A DNA stretch of 64,000 bases from Saccharicrinis aurantiacus (GCF_001660705.2 NZ_LYBV02000030.1:124001-188000), one strand, 5' to 3'. Positions 26,277 through 35,958 are shown, numbered from the stretch's first letter. The notes: generated by a model not told the origin, from the letters alone. Program-made: numbers and translations.

Positions 26277-28103
26277 TTACTTTTTAACCTGATCATCAAT
26301 ATTACTAATGGTAGAAATGGCTTTTTTATACAATTTGTCCATTTCCTGACTTTCTCCTGCTGAAGGAGAAAAACGTGCAAATTCGCAAGTATCTAGCACT
26401 TCAGTTAATTCTCCAATGGTTTCAGTTTTTACACCTTTTTCTGATAGGAGAGTGGCTGCCTTATCCTTGCTTAGTTCACTAACCGGTAAAAATAACTTAT
26501 CGCTTAAGTAGGCATAATTTGCTTTTAATATCTCATCATAGAACGCCTCATTATTGCCTTCTTTCAAATATGCCGAAGCTTTTTTAAGTCTTTTGGTAGC
26601 CATTTTGTTGGCTTGCTTATTTTTCACTAGGTGAACATTCGCATTTTCGTGCATTCTTTTTCTGTTCAGCAGTAAAGCAATTATCAGCAATAAAATAGGA
26701 ATGATATAACCTAAGATAAATGGTGTTGACCCGAATATAAAAGTTCCAACAGGCTTCAATACTGTTTTTCCTGTTTTTATATATCTAATGTCTTTTCCAA
26801 CAAATTTTACATCTTCTCTATTAACACTTCCCGGTACGTAGCCACCGTTGTTATTATTGCTTCCGTTACTTTCTCCTTTTTCTACCTCAATTACTATTGG
26901 TTTCGAGGTAATGGTTTTGTAACTCTTAGCCGAAGGGTCGAAGTAAGTAAACTCAATAGGATCTATCGTAAACGTACCACCAAAGCGCGGAATAATGAGG
27001 TATTCATAGGTTTTACTACCTTTCATACCCGAAACGGTATTCCTAAGATTATTGCTTACCGTTGCATCAAAGCTATCAAAGTCGGTTGGTACCTTTAATT
27101 TCGGTGCCGACATTAATTTGTGATTCCCTGTTCCGCTTACTTCAACCTTAATGGTAATACCATCATCTACCTTTACTTGGTTTTGAGAGGTAGTAACCTT
27201 CATGTTAAATTTACCTACTGTGCCATTAAAATTAGCCGGCTTACCCGAAGGGTAAGGCTTTACATTAACTTTAATAGGTTTTGACTTAACACGTTTTTTA
27301 ATAGTTCGGTAGCTTTCATTAAAGAAATCATCAAAGATACTGGTTGATCTTCGGTTCACTCTTTGCTTAATCAGGAATTCAATCTCCATAGGGTCAATTA
27401 CTTGCTCCCCGGTTCGTTGTGCATAAAGAACTTTCTGCTCTAATACACCAACATTATACTGTTTGTTGTTGATGGTTTCGTAGTTCCACTCAATATTTCC
27501 GCTCTTTTCAATATCCTGAACAATAAAATTCCTGAAATCAGGATGCTTTATATCTGATATGTTATCAAGATTAATACGCGTATAAATCTTGGTAGTTAAT
27601 ACCAAAGGTTCGCCTTGGTAAATGCTCGATTTGTTATAGGCAACACGTATAAATAAGTCATCTTTAGAGAATCCGTTGCTCGATTGTCCACCATTTTGCT
27701 GCTCTTGTTTCTGTCTGGCACCTTCATCCTTTACTACTTCTATAGTAACAGCATTACTGGTATACTTTTTACCATCAACCGTAATTTTTGCTGGCTGAAT
27801 AGTGTATTTACCAGGTTTGGTACCTTTTAGTATGTAGGTATATGTATACTGTTTACTTCGGGTAACCTTACCGTTCATTATTTGTGTGCTCGAGCTAGAT
27901 GTAACACTAGGACCCATTAACACATTAAAATCATTTAATGGGGCAAGCATTAGGTCGCTACCTTCTTCATTAAGAGAGTACACCAGTTGGAATTTTTCTC
28001 CAACCAGTACAGCATTTCTGGCTTGTGCCGAAAATTCTACCTGAGCTATGGCAGAACTTGCACATATTAGAAACGTAAGTATGGTAAATAAGGTATTCTT
28101 CAT
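26277..28103 (-). CDS. batD: BatD: oxygen-tolerance surface protein
   Basis: About 608 residues from the ATG at 28103, chosen for its signal peptide MKNTLFTILTFLICASSAIA; an in-frame ATG 24 bases upstream is possible. It has several Ig-like beta domains typical of BatD, with paired motifs such as SIYQGEPLVLTTKIYT and VDDGITIKVEVSGTGNHKL. A single membrane helix near 455-475 is followed by a cytoplasmic helical tail. The gap to batE is 106 bases with no terminator, so it stays in the operon. Confidence 0.9.
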   Translation of the reverse strand: MKNTLFTILTFLICASSAIAQVEFSAQARNAVLVGEKFQLVYSLNEEGSDLMLAPLNDFNVLMGPSVTSSSSTQIMNGKVTRSKQYTYTYILKGTKPGKYTIQPAKITVDGKKYTSNAVTIEVVKDEGARQKQEQQNGGQSSNGFSKDDLFIRVAYNKSSIYQGEPLVLTTKIYTRINLDNISDIKHPDFRNFIVQDIEKSGNIEWNYETINNKQYNVGVLEQKVLYAQRTGEQVIDPMEIEFLIKQRVNRRSTSIFDDFFNESYRTIKKRVKSKPIKVNVKPYPSGKPANFNGTVGKFNMKVTTSQNQVKVDDGITIKVEVSGTGNHKLMSAPKLKVPTDFDSFDATVSNNLRNTVSGMKGSKTYEYLIIPRFGGTFTIDPIEFTYFDPSAKSYKTITSKPIVIEVEKGESNGSNNNNGGYVPGSVNREDVKFVGKDIRYIKTGKTVLKPVGTFIFGSTPFILGYIIPILLLIIALLLNRKRMHENANVHLVKNKQANKMATKRLKKASAYLKEGNNEAFYDEILKANYAYLSDKLFLPVSELSKDKAATLLSEKGVKTETIGELTEVLDTCEFARFSPSAGESQEMDKLYKKAISTISNIDDQVKK

Positions 28104-28171
28104 TTTAGTTTTACTATTTGAGCGCAAAATTAGTACAATTAGTGACTTGTAATAACATTATTGGTATAACC

Positions 28172-28900
28172 CTACCAATTTTTCTCAATATTTACAGGAG
28201 CTGAATCTTCAATTTTCTGCATTTCTTCTTGTAACTGCTGTTCATCTTGATTTAATGATTCCAGTATACGCTGTGCATCTTCTTCTGAAATTTGATTTTC
28301 TTGTTGCTGCTGTTGTTGATCTTGGTTTTGCTGCTGATCCTGTTGGTCTTGCTCCTGATCTTGTTGATCTTGGTTTTGATCCTGATTCTGCTGGTCTTGT
28401 TGATCCTGCTGATCTTCTTGATCTTCATTTTCATCCTGATTCTCATCCTCGTTTTCCTGATCTTGCTTCATTTTCATGGCAGCAATGAGATTATAACGAG
28501 TTTCATTATCGGCAGGATTATTTCGTAGAGCCGTTTTGTACGATTCAATGGCATTATTCAGGTCAGGCTGTTGCTGAGCCATATATGAATTACCAATGTT
28601 GTGATGCAGCGCACCCTTTTGTTCTTTATTTAGTTTTTCAGTGTCGATACTTTGAAATTGCTTCAGTGCATCTTCATATTTCTTTTGCTGAAAATAAGAA
28701 TCTCCCAAGTTGAACTCTGCTTCGAAAGAGCGTTCACCTTCGTCTAGTTTATCAAGTGCTTTTTTATACTCTATTTCCGATTCAATATAGTTTGAATCGT
28801 TATAGAAAGAAGTCCCGTTTCGTATGAATTTACGTTCCTTCTGAGCAGATAGAGTAGTACCTATGCCAATAAATAATACCGCAATTAATAGATATTTCAT
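28172..28900 (-). CDS. batC: BatC: TPR protein with Gln/Asp/Asn-rich tail
   Basis: 242 residues. Signal peptide (MKYLLIAVLFIGIGTTLSAQ) and TPR repeats at about 20-150 (FNLGDSYFQQKKYEDALKQF, then HNIGNSYMAQQQ). From about 150 to 205 it is a low-complexity run of Gln, Asp, Glu and Asn that should be disordered, followed by a short helix ending NIEKNW. The ATG overlaps the batB stop in a TAATG junction, implying translational coupling. The low-complexity stretch creates long false reading frames on the opposite strand. Confidence 0.9.
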   Translation of the reverse strand: MKYLLIAVLFIGIGTTLSAQKERKFIRNGTSFYNDSNYIESEIEYKKALDKLDEGERSFEAEFNLGDSYFQQKKYEDALKQFQSIDTEKLNKEQKGALHHNIGNSYMAQQQPDLNNAIESYKTALRNNPADNETRYNLIAAMKMKQDQENEDENQDENEDQEDQQDQQDQQNQDQNQDQQDQEQDQQDQQQNQDQQQQQQENQISEEDAQRILESLNQDEQQLQEEMQKIEDSAPVNIEKNW

Positions 28901-29937
28901 TATTTGTCCTCCTCCTCTTTAAATAGGTTTACGTTTTTCATGTATTTGTTCTTTCTTTCTAATACCACAAATTCTATTAAAATAAGAATTAGTGCAATTA
29001 GTGCCATGTATTGAAATTGGTGATCGAAATCAGTATAAATTTTCGATTCCATTTCACTTTTTTCTAGTTTAGATAGGTGACCAACTAAATCATTCATTCC
29101 CTTGCGAATGTTGTTGGCAGAGATAAATTCAGCTTCGCCGGCAGTAGCAATGTCAATAAGCATTTGCTCATCTAGTTTCGAAATTACCACATTACCATCT
29201 CTATCTTTCATAAAGTCGTTGCCGCCTTTACCAGTTGGTATAGGAGCACCCTTTGGCAATCCCATTCCTACCGTGTATACTTTTATTCCTTTAGCAACGG
29301 CAGCCTTGGCAGCACCTATAGCATCATCTTCGTGGTTTTCTCCATCTGTAATTACGATAATAGCTCTATTAATATCTTCTTGAGCACTGAAGGAGTTAGT
29401 TGCCAAATTAATAGCAGAACCAATTGAGGTACCTTGTGCTTTTATGATATCAGTATTAATAGATGAGATAAACATCTTTGCAGAAGCATAATCGCTGGTT
29501 ATAGGTAGCTGTGTATAGGCTTTACCGGCAAATACAACTAACCCAACCTTATCGTTACTAAACTTATCAACCATTTGGTATATGGCACGTTTAGCTCTAT
29601 CTAGTCTGCTTGGTTTAATGTCTTGTGCATTCATACTATTGGATACATCAAGCGCAATTATAACCTCAATTCCATTGCGTTTAACGGTTTCGGTTTTAGT
29701 ACCAAACTGAGGATTAGCAATGGTAAATATTAATGCAGTTAGCACTAATAACATTACATAAAACTTAATGATTGGTCTGAATTTAGATACGCTAGGCATC
29801 AGTGTTTTTAGTAGCTCAGGGTTACCAAAACGTTTGAGGGCACTTTTTCGGCGTTGGCTAATCACTAAATTAATGAATGCCAATGCAGGAATTAGAACCA
29901 ATAAATATAAATAGTCTGGATGTTCAAATCTAAACAT
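28900..29937 (-). CDS. batB: BatB: von Willebrand A-domain membrane protein
   Basis: 345 residues. Two N-terminal membrane helices (about 8-27 and 57-75), then a VWA domain whose metal-ion-dependent adhesion site reads D-x-S-x-S at 97-101 (DVSNS), and a C-terminal helix (FQYMALIALILILIEFVVL). It is paired with BatA, and the two probably form a complex facing the periplasm or cytoplasm and acted on by the MoxR ATPase. The stop overlaps the batC start. Confidence 0.93.
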   Translation of the reverse strand: MFRFEHPDYLYLLVLIPALAFINLVISQRRKSALKRFGNPELLKTLMPSVSKFRPIIKFYVMLLVLTALIFTIANPQFGTKTETVKRNGIEVIIALDVSNSMNAQDIKPSRLDRAKRAIYQMVDKFSNDKVGLVVFAGKAYTQLPITSDYASAKMFISSINTDIIKAQGTSIGSAINLATNSFSAQEDINRAIIVITDGENHEDDAIGAAKAAVAKGIKVYTVGMGLPKGAPIPTGKGGNDFMKDRDGNVVISKLDEQMLIDIATAGEAEFISANNIRKGMNDLVGHLSKLEKSEMESKIYTDFDHQFQYMALIALILILIEFVVLERKNKYMKNVNLFKEEEDK

Positions 29938-29957
29938 AATTCGTCTTTAATATTGTG

Positions 29958-30953
29958 TTATGGTAAATTGCGCAATAAAGTACTCTTAATAAATACTTCT
30001 GCTATTACAAAAACTACAGCCAGAATAGCATATAGCAAAAACTCCTCAGAGCGCTTGGTGTATTCTTTTACTTCAATTTTTGTTTTCTCCATTTTATCAA
30101 TCTCGGCATAGATGCTTTTTAGTCCATTTTTTGTAGTGGCTCTAAAATACTGACCGCCTGTAATGTTGGCAATCTCCGACATCATATTTTCGTCAATCTG
30201 AGTTTCTTGCTCAATGTATTGCGTTCCGTATGGTGTTTGCACCGGGAATTTAGCCATCCCTTTTGATCCTACACCAATAGTATAAACTCTGATGCCAAAT
30301 GTTTTAGCAATTTCGGCAGCGGTTAAAGGGGCAACTTCTCCCATGTTGTTTTCACCATCGGTAAGTAATATAATTACCTTCGATTTTGCATCACTATCTT
30401 TTATACGACTAACAGCAGTAGCCAAACCCGATCCAATGGCAGTACCATCTTTAGGTAGCATACCCGTTCGCATATCCCTAATTAAATTTACTAGTGTTGC
30501 TTTATCAGTAGTAAGTGGACACTGGGTAAAGCTTTCACCTGCAAATATTACTAGGCCTATTTTATCGTTTTCGCGTGCCGATACAAACTGAACAGCAACA
30601 TCTTTTGATGCTTCCATACGGTTTGGTTTAAAATCTAGTGCCTCCATACTACCCGAAATATCCATTGTAATTACAATATCAATTCCTTCAGTAGTTACAT
30701 TTTGAGTGCTGTTGCTCGATTGTGGTCTTGCCAAAACAAATACAATCATAACAATGGCAAACGAACGCAAAACTATTGGCAAATGACGCAGATAAACTCG
30801 TAATGTAGTGGGTGCTTTTGAAAATCCTTTCAGCGTTGATATTTGCAATGAAGCTTGTGCTTTATTGTGTTTTAGCACATACCAAGTTATCATTGGTATA
30901 AGTACCAATAGCAAATAAAAAAACTGAGGATGTAAAAAAGTTATATTGTTCAT
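29958..30953 (-). CDS. batA: BatA: von Willebrand A-domain membrane protein
   Basis: 331 residues. The layout is the same as BatB: N-terminal helices, a VWA domain with an intact MIDAS D-x-S-x-S at 98-102 (DISGS), and a C-terminal membrane helix near 305-325. MoxR-type AAA+ proteins and VWA proteins are thought to act as chaperone pairs for metal insertion or complex assembly. It is 20 bases before batB. Confidence 0.93.
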   Translation of the reverse strand: MNNITFLHPQFFYLLLVLIPMITWYVLKHNKAQASLQISTLKGFSKAPTTLRVYLRHLPIVLRSFAIVMIVFVLARPQSSNSTQNVTTEGIDIVITMDISGSMEALDFKPNRMEASKDVAVQFVSARENDKIGLVIFAGESFTQCPLTTDKATLVNLIRDMRTGMLPKDGTAIGSGLATAVSRIKDSDAKSKVIILLTDGENNMGEVAPLTAAEIAKTFGIRVYTIGVGSKGMAKFPVQTPYGTQYIEQETQIDENMMSEIANITGGQYFRATTKNGLKSIYAEIDKMEKTKIEVKEYTKRSEEFLLYAILAVVFVIAEVFIKSTLLRNLP

Positions 30954-30985
30954 ATTGATAATCTATCAAAATAAATACTAAATGC

Positions 30986-32035
30986 TTATTCTTCTGTTTT
31001 AACAGGAATAGTTTCGTCAGCTTCAGTTTCTTCCTTTTCAGAAGTTTCTACAACTGCACGTTTTGTTTTATCCACAAAGGCGTAAGCATTTTTAATACTT
31101 CTATTATTTTCTTCGGGAAGAGGATTGAACTTCGCAAATTTAACCAAGTCAGCAAGTTTAAGTACTTGGTCAATCTCGGCCATAGAACCCTTATCAATTT
31201 CGCCTACCGACTTTAATGTGTCTAATATTTCATCAGAGGTTTGCTCCATTGCGGTAACATTAAAGCGATGCTCAAGATAAGTTCTTAATGTATCTGTAAT
31301 ATCTGTGTAATATTCTTTCTCTCTATTTTTCTCCCAAAGTTTTGATTCCTGAATTCTATCTAACTCTCGCATTGCAATAATGTGCGCAGGCTCAAGAGGA
31401 ACAACCTTTTCTGCAGGTTTCTCCTTTTTAGATATTAGGTGCCCGTACTTAGAGTATAGGAATATTAACAAGCCAATTAGCAATATACCTATACCAGTAT
31501 ATGTAAGAATATCTTGAATCTCACTTAGCTTAAAGGGTGTATTGATTGGATCTTTTATGCCTGTGATTCCATCTTCAGGATTTACTACCGGAAATGGATT
31601 GACCACCATTAAGCTTAAGGAATTGGATTTTGCAATTTCTTTAGATTCGGCTCCGATTAATTCTAATTCAATTGGAGGGATGTAATGTAGGCCACTATCG
31701 AATGAGGTAATTCTGAATAACTGAGAAAGTACAATTCTATCATTAGCTTTTGTGGTATCTACCTGTCCTCGTTCAACTATTTCAATATTTGAGGTTATGG
31801 TATCAGCGGCAAATGCTGGCCAAGAAATTGTGGCATCAACAGGCTGGCTCACTTCAAGCTTTAAATCTATCTGTCCACCAATAAAAATTAATGTAGAATC
31901 GAGCGTGGCAGAAGCTTTAACTCCCTGCGCAAAGCCATTGTGTGCAAATAAGCTTAAAGCAAATAAGCATATAAACGCAAAGTGGTGCTTTAAGCGCTGT
32001 ATGTTTTTGTGTGTTGGTTTTAAACTTTTAGGCAT
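30986..32035 (-). CDS. Bat-operon membrane protein, BatD/DUF4381-like
   Basis: 349 residues. Signal peptide ending FAHNGFAQ, a BatD-like beta domain at about 40-145 (DSTLIFIGGQIDLKLEVSQP), one membrane helix at about 175-195 (ILTYTGIGILLIGLLIFLYS), and a helical cytoplasmic tail with the TEQTSDEILD-like region. Bacteroidota Bat operons commonly carry such a gene between DUF58 and batA. Its ATG shares one base with the preceding stop (TAATG), so translation is coupled. The specific function is unknown. Confidence 0.75.
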   Translation of the reverse strand: MPKSLKPTHKNIQRLKHHFAFICLFALSLFAHNGFAQGVKASATLDSTLIFIGGQIDLKLEVSQPVDATISWPAFAADTITSNIEIVERGQVDTTKANDRIVLSQLFRITSFDSGLHYIPPIELELIGAESKEIAKSNSLSLMVVNPFPVVNPEDGITGIKDPINTPFKLSEIQDILTYTGIGILLIGLLIFLYSKYGHLISKKEKPAEKVVPLEPAHIIAMRELDRIQESKLWEKNREKEYYTDITDTLRTYLEHRFNVTAMEQTSDEILDTLKSVGEIDKGSMAEIDQVLKLADLVKFAKFNPLPEENNRSIKNAYAFVDKTKRAVVETSEKEETEADETIPVKTEE

Positions 32036-32907
32036 TACATACGTGTTTTAAATAAATACATTAAGGCCTTCACATAATCTTCGTCGGTACGAATAGAAGT
32101 AGCATCAACGCCTGATTTACTGAATAGGTCTTTGGTGTATTCATCATTTTCATTCCACCATTTTTTATACGAGTCGCGTACCTTTTTACTAGATGTATCA
32201 ATCCATGAATATTCTCCAGACTCTGCATCTTTAAGTTTTACCAATCCAATAGATGGCATTTCGGTTTCTCTTTCGTCGTATATCTTAAGGGCCACTAAAT
32301 CGTGCTTTTGATTGGCTATTTTAAGTGGCTGTTCAAATCCTTCATCTAAGAAATCGGAAATAACAAACGTGGTACAGCGCTTTTTAATGGCATTGGTTAA
32401 GTAACGAAGTGCCATGCCAATATCAGTGGTTTTGTTATCCGGCTCAAAAGAAATAAGCTCCCTAATAATATGTAGTATGTGTTTACGTCCTTTTTGAGGA
32501 GAAATAAACTTTTCAATTTTATCAGAGAAGAAGATTACGCCAATCTTATCATTATTCTGAATGGCAGAAAACGATAGTACAGCTGCAATTTCTGTAATTA
32601 TATTCTTTTTAAAAGCGAATGAAGAACCAAAATCTCGCGAGCCTGAAACATCAATCATTAACATTACAGTTAACTCACGTTCTTCTTCAAAAACCTTAAT
32701 AAAAGGGGAGTTAAAACGAGCGGTAACATTCCAATCGATGCTTCTTACATCATCGCCATATTGGTATTCGCGCACCTCGCTAAAAGTCATACCCCTGCCT
32801 TTAAAAGCTGAATGGTATTCTCCTGCAAAGATGTTTGAAGAAAGCCCCCTAGTTTTAATTTCTATTTTACGTACCCGCTTTAATAATTCAGTAGTATCCA
32901 TATTCAA
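32035..32907 (-). CDS. DUF58 protein of the MoxR/Bat operon
   Basis: 290 residues. The DUF58 core block reads REYQYGDDVRSIDWNVTARF, followed by a VWA-like fold with DVSGSRDFGS. DUF58 proteins almost always accompany MoxR ATPases and are suspected partners in their chaperone function. Soluble and cytoplasmic. The 176-base gap between it and moxR has no terminator I can see. Confidence 0.9.
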   Translation of the reverse strand: MNMDTTELLKRVRKIEIKTRGLSSNIFAGEYHSAFKGRGMTFSEVREYQYGDDVRSIDWNVTARFNSPFIKVFEEERELTVMLMIDVSGSRDFGSSFAFKKNIITEIAAVLSFSAIQNNDKIGVIFFSDKIEKFISPQKGRKHILHIIRELISFEPDNKTTDIGMALRYLTNAIKKRCTTFVISDFLDEGFEQPLKIANQKHDLVALKIYDERETEMPSIGLVKLKDAESGEYSWIDTSSKKVRDSYKKWWNENDEYTKDLFSKSGVDATSIRTDEDYVKALMYLFKTRM

Positions 32908-33083
32908 TAAGTTTCATTTTTCAAGATTATAGTTTCAGAATTGCACCAAGATTAAGAGTGCTTTCATCGACTTGAAGAAACTTTAATAATTAGCAGCCTT
33001 CTCTACTAAATAAGAGAAAGCTGATTACATATTAATAAGCTAATTGCCAAAAACTAATTCTGCCAGATGCAGTTTAGTTTTGA

Positions 33084-34082
33084 CTATGGTACCTCAACAG
33101 TATTTAAAATGTCGTTGATAATTTCTACTGATGTTACGTTGTTTGCCTCTGCCTCGTATGATAAACCAATACGGTGACGTAATACATCGATACAAACCGC
33201 TCTAACATCCTCTGGAATTACATAACCTCTGCGTTTGATAAATGCATAAGCCTTAGCAGCCATTGACAGACTGATACTTGCACGAGGAGAACACCCTGTA
33301 GATATCATATCTTTATATTTTTCTAAACCTTTGTAATCATCCGGGAAACGAGTGGCAAATACAATATCTACAATGTATTTTTCAATCTTCTCATCCATGT
33401 ACACATCTTTAACTACAGTACGTGCTCTGATAATATCATCAGGCTTAAGAATAGTTGATGCTTTTGGGAATGATTGCGCTAAGTTGTGACGAATAATCAT
33501 TTGCTCCTCTTGTTTTTGAGGATAGTCAATTACAAGCTTTAGCATAAAACGATCGACCTGTGCTTCAGGAAGCGGGTAGGTACCTTCTTGCTCAATCGGG
33601 TTTTGCGTTGCCATTACTAAGAATGGTTTGTCTAATTTGTAAGTGGTGTCGCCAATTGTAACCTGACGCTCTTGCATGGCCTCAAGTAAAGCACTTTGTA
33701 CTTTTGCAGGAGCACGGTTAATCTCATCGGCTAATACGAAGTTTGTAAAAATAGGTCCCTTTTTAATTACAAACTCCTCCTTTTTTTGGCTATAAATCAT
33801 GGTACCCAATAAATCGGCAGGTAATAAATCAGGAGTAAATTGGATACGACTAAAATCAGCATCAACAATTGTAGCCAGTGTGTTAATGGCTAAAGTTTTT
33901 GCCAAACCAGGTAAACCTTCAAGTAGGATATGACCATCACTTAAAAGCCCTACTAATAATCCTTCGATAAGGTGTTTTTGACCTACGATTACTTTGTTCA
34001 TTTCAATGGTTAGTAAATCCACAAACGAACTTTCATTTTTTATTCTCTCGTTTAATTCTCTTATATCAACTGATTGCTCCAT
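33084..34082 (-). CDS. moxR: MoxR-family AAA+ ATPase
   Basis: 332 residues. The Walker A variant GLPGLAKT is at 56-63, Walker B reads LADEINRAP, sensor residues lie in MATQNPIEQEGTYPLPEAQVDRF, and a C-terminal lid follows. It is the first gene of the Bat operon and probably powers remodelling of VWA-containing substrates. A -7 like box TATTTTTG lies on the minus strand at 34138-34131, 49 bases upstream of the ATG; I found no matching -33. Confidence 0.95.
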   Translation of the reverse strand: MEQSVDIRELNERIKNESSFVDLLTIEMNKVIVGQKHLIEGLLVGLLSDGHILLEGLPGLAKTLAINTLATIVDADFSRIQFTPDLLPADLLGTMIYSQKKEEFVIKKGPIFTNFVLADEINRAPAKVQSALLEAMQERQVTIGDTTYKLDKPFLVMATQNPIEQEGTYPLPEAQVDRFMLKLVIDYPQKQEEQMIIRHNLAQSFPKASTILKPDDIIRARTVVKDVYMDEKIEKYIVDIVFATRFPDDYKGLEKYKDMISTGCSPRASISLSMAAKAYAFIKRRGYVIPEDVRAVCIDVLRHRIGLSYEAEANNVTSVEIINDILNTVEVP

Positions 34083-34449
34083 GAGACGATTGATTTATAT
34101 GTATTTTTTATAATTTCTATTTAAGGTTTCCAAAAATAGTCCTTTACATTTCTTGATTGGGTTAGTGATTGTTAAAAAAAGTTAATAGTGTATGCGAGTA
34201 TCCCGTAGTTCGTCTATTTTAACACTTCGTTAACTTTTTGTTTTAACTTTTTTAAGGAATGTGAGGAGGTGCAAAATAAGCTTGTTTTTAAGCGTGGTAT
34301 TGATTTAGATACAGGCTTGATTGCTTAATCAAATTACTGTAAGATTTGTATTAATTAATCATACTTTTGAACCATTTATTATTTTCGTAGTTTCAATGAA
34401 AAGTAGCTATACTTGCACTTATTAAAAATGGGATATAAAAACTTTAAAT
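34083..34449. other. 367-base divergent gap between moxR and the BFD-like gene
   Basis: AT-rich DNA with promoter elements of both neighbours: TATTTTTG towards moxR (34138-34131) and TACTTTTG/TATACTTG-like boxes towards the right (about 34364 and 34409). A short repeat, gttaactttttgttttaactttttt, occurs near 34228-34252. No coding potential seen. Confidence 0.4.
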
Positions 34450-34647
34450 ATGTTAGAAGATAATGATTTTGCATGCCGACACATGCTAAAGAAAAAAAAG
34501 GACGTAGTAAAAATTATACAGGATAATAACTTTACTACAATGGATGAAATACAAGACGAAACAAATATTGCAACAATTTGCGGTAGCTGTTTTTCTGATA
34601 TTGAAGAAATATTAGAAGAGGAAATTGCAAAAAGAGAAAATAAATAG
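34450..34647 (+). CDS. Small BFD-like (2Fe-2S)-type protein
   Basis: 65 residues. The C-terminal ATICGSCFSDIEEILEEE block matches the bacterioferritin-associated ferredoxin fold, which holds a [2Fe-2S] cluster with four cysteines (CxC...CxxC). Only three cysteines are present here: Cys9 (DFACRHM), and Cys44 and Cys47 in CGSC. Cluster binding is therefore uncertain, or uses another ligand. The role may be iron release or electron transfer. A strong terminator follows it. Confidence 0.6.
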   Translation: MLEDNDFACRHMLKKKKDVVKIIQDNNFTTMDEIQDETNIATICGSCFSDIEEILEEEIAKRENK

Positions 34648-34657
34648 AGTACGTAAG

Positions 34658-34691
34658 GGGCTTAGTTACTAAAAACTAAGTCCTTTTTTTT
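34658..34691 (+). terminator. Terminator after the BFD-like gene
   Basis: gggcttagtt (34658-34667) pairs with aactaagtcc (34674-34683) with one G-T pair, followed by eight T residues. It reaches the stop codon of the convergent queA gene. Confidence 0.9.
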
Positions 34692-35898
34692 ATTTTGTTC
34701 GGTGTAACAGAGAGCTATCTCCATAGCTTAGAAAGCGGAAATCATTGCTTAAAGCATAATCATAAATTTTCTTCCAGTTATCACCTCCAGTAAATGCCGA
34801 TATTAGTAATAATAATGTACTAGTTGGCTGATGGAAATTTGTAATTAAACGATCTACAATTTTAAACTGATAGCCAGGAGCAATCATAATACCTGTATGA
34901 CTTTCAATTCTTACTCTCTCATTTGTTTCAAGATGTTCTTTTAGCTTGTTCAGCGCATCCGAAAAACTATAATGCTGTGGTAATTCATAAGCATCCCATT
35001 GTTTAATGTAAAACTCATTACTACCCTCTAAAAGTTTAACCCCTAACCAATACAAACTTTCTAAGGTTCTTACCGTAGTTGTGCCAGTACTTGTAATGTT
35101 ACCTTCGTGATTTAGTAGGTTGTTAATGGTATCAAGCTCTACAAAAAAATGCTCAATGTGCATTTCATGGTCGGCAACATTATCTGTTTTAACAGGTTTA
35201 AAAGTCCCTGCACCAACATGCAAAGTAACGTACGATAAATCAATTTCTTTATCACTGAGATTTTCTAATATTTCAGGCGTAAAATGCAGGCCAGCAGTGG
35301 GTGCAGCCACAGAACCTTTGTGGTTTGAATACACGGTTTGATAACGTGTGCTATCAATTTCTTCTGATTCTCTATTTAAGTATGGAGGAATCGGAATTTT
35401 ACCAATGGCTTCAATTAAATCGCTAAATAAAACGTTTTTATCCCAGTTAAACTGGATGATTTGAGAATCAAAACCAGCTGATATTCTATTTATTTGTAAG
35501 GTAACATCTTCACCATTAATTTCAATTTTCTTTTCAAGTGGGCCTGTTTTCCATTTTTTAGAATTACCCACAATACATTTCCAAGTACAGGTATCTGTAG
35601 TCTGAAAAATAAGATTGATATCAACGGGTTCAATAGGCTCTAAACAAAACACTTCAATGTTAGCACCCGTAACTTTCTGAAAAGGTAAACGTGCCTGTAT
35701 TACCTTAGTATTATTAAAAGTAAGCAGACTGTTATTGGGTAGTTCGTTTACAATATCAGAAAATTTTAATTCTTGGATGTTACCACCATTAAATACCAAA
35801 AGTTTCGAATCGGATCTGTTATCTAAAGGATATTTAGCAATTCGTTCGTCGGGCAAATTATAGGTGTATTCTGCTATTGAAATATCTGGTCTACTCAT
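34690..35898 (-). CDS. queA: S-adenosylmethionine:tRNA ribosyltransferase-isomerase
   Basis: 402 residues. It makes epoxyqueuosine in tRNA from the 7-aminomethyl-7-deazaguanine stage, using the ribosyl moiety of SAM. Family blocks are seen: LPDERIAKYPL near the N-terminus, FNNTKVIQARL, the GSVAAPTAGLHFTPE segment in the middle, VTLHVGAGTFKPV, and NFHQPTSTLLLLISAF close to the C-terminus. Slightly longer than the usual 350, as in other Bacteroidota. No other queuosine genes are nearby. Confidence 0.95.
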   Translation of the reverse strand: MSRPDISIAEYTYNLPDERIAKYPLDNRSDSKLLVFNGGNIQELKFSDIVNELPNNSLLTFNNTKVIQARLPFQKVTGANIEVFCLEPIEPVDINLIFQTTDTCTWKCIVGNSKKWKTGPLEKKIEINGEDVTLQINRISAGFDSQIIQFNWDKNVLFSDLIEAIGKIPIPPYLNRESEEIDSTRYQTVYSNHKGSVAAPTAGLHFTPEILENLSDKEIDLSYVTLHVGAGTFKPVKTDNVADHEMHIEHFFVELDTINNLLNHEGNITSTGTTTVRTLESLYWLGVKLLEGSNEFYIKQWDAYELPQHYSFSDALNKLKEHLETNERVRIESHTGIMIAPGYQFKIVDRLITNFHQPTSTLLLLISAFTGGDNWKKIYDYALSNDFRFLSYGDSSLLHRTK

Positions 35899-35940
35899 TT
35901 ATCTTTTATTAATACAGGAATATCTGCTGTAAATCGGATG

Positions 35941-35958
35941 CAAAAATAATTAACTTTG
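35941..35958. promoter_or_regulatory. Abutting divergent -7 boxes of queA and the DUF2027 gene
   Basis: On the minus strand TATTTTTG (35948-35941) and on the plus strand TAACTTTG (35951-35958), both perfect TAnnTTTG boxes, lie two bases apart in the 140-base gap between the divergent genes. No clear -33 TTTG is at the right distance for either. Confidence 0.5.

Noticed and set aside
28252-28528. Frames opposite and beside batC, rich in Leu/Ile/Val or Lys
   Set aside because: They are shadows of the low-complexity Gln/Asp/Asn-rich tail of BatC, whose repeats leave other frames open.
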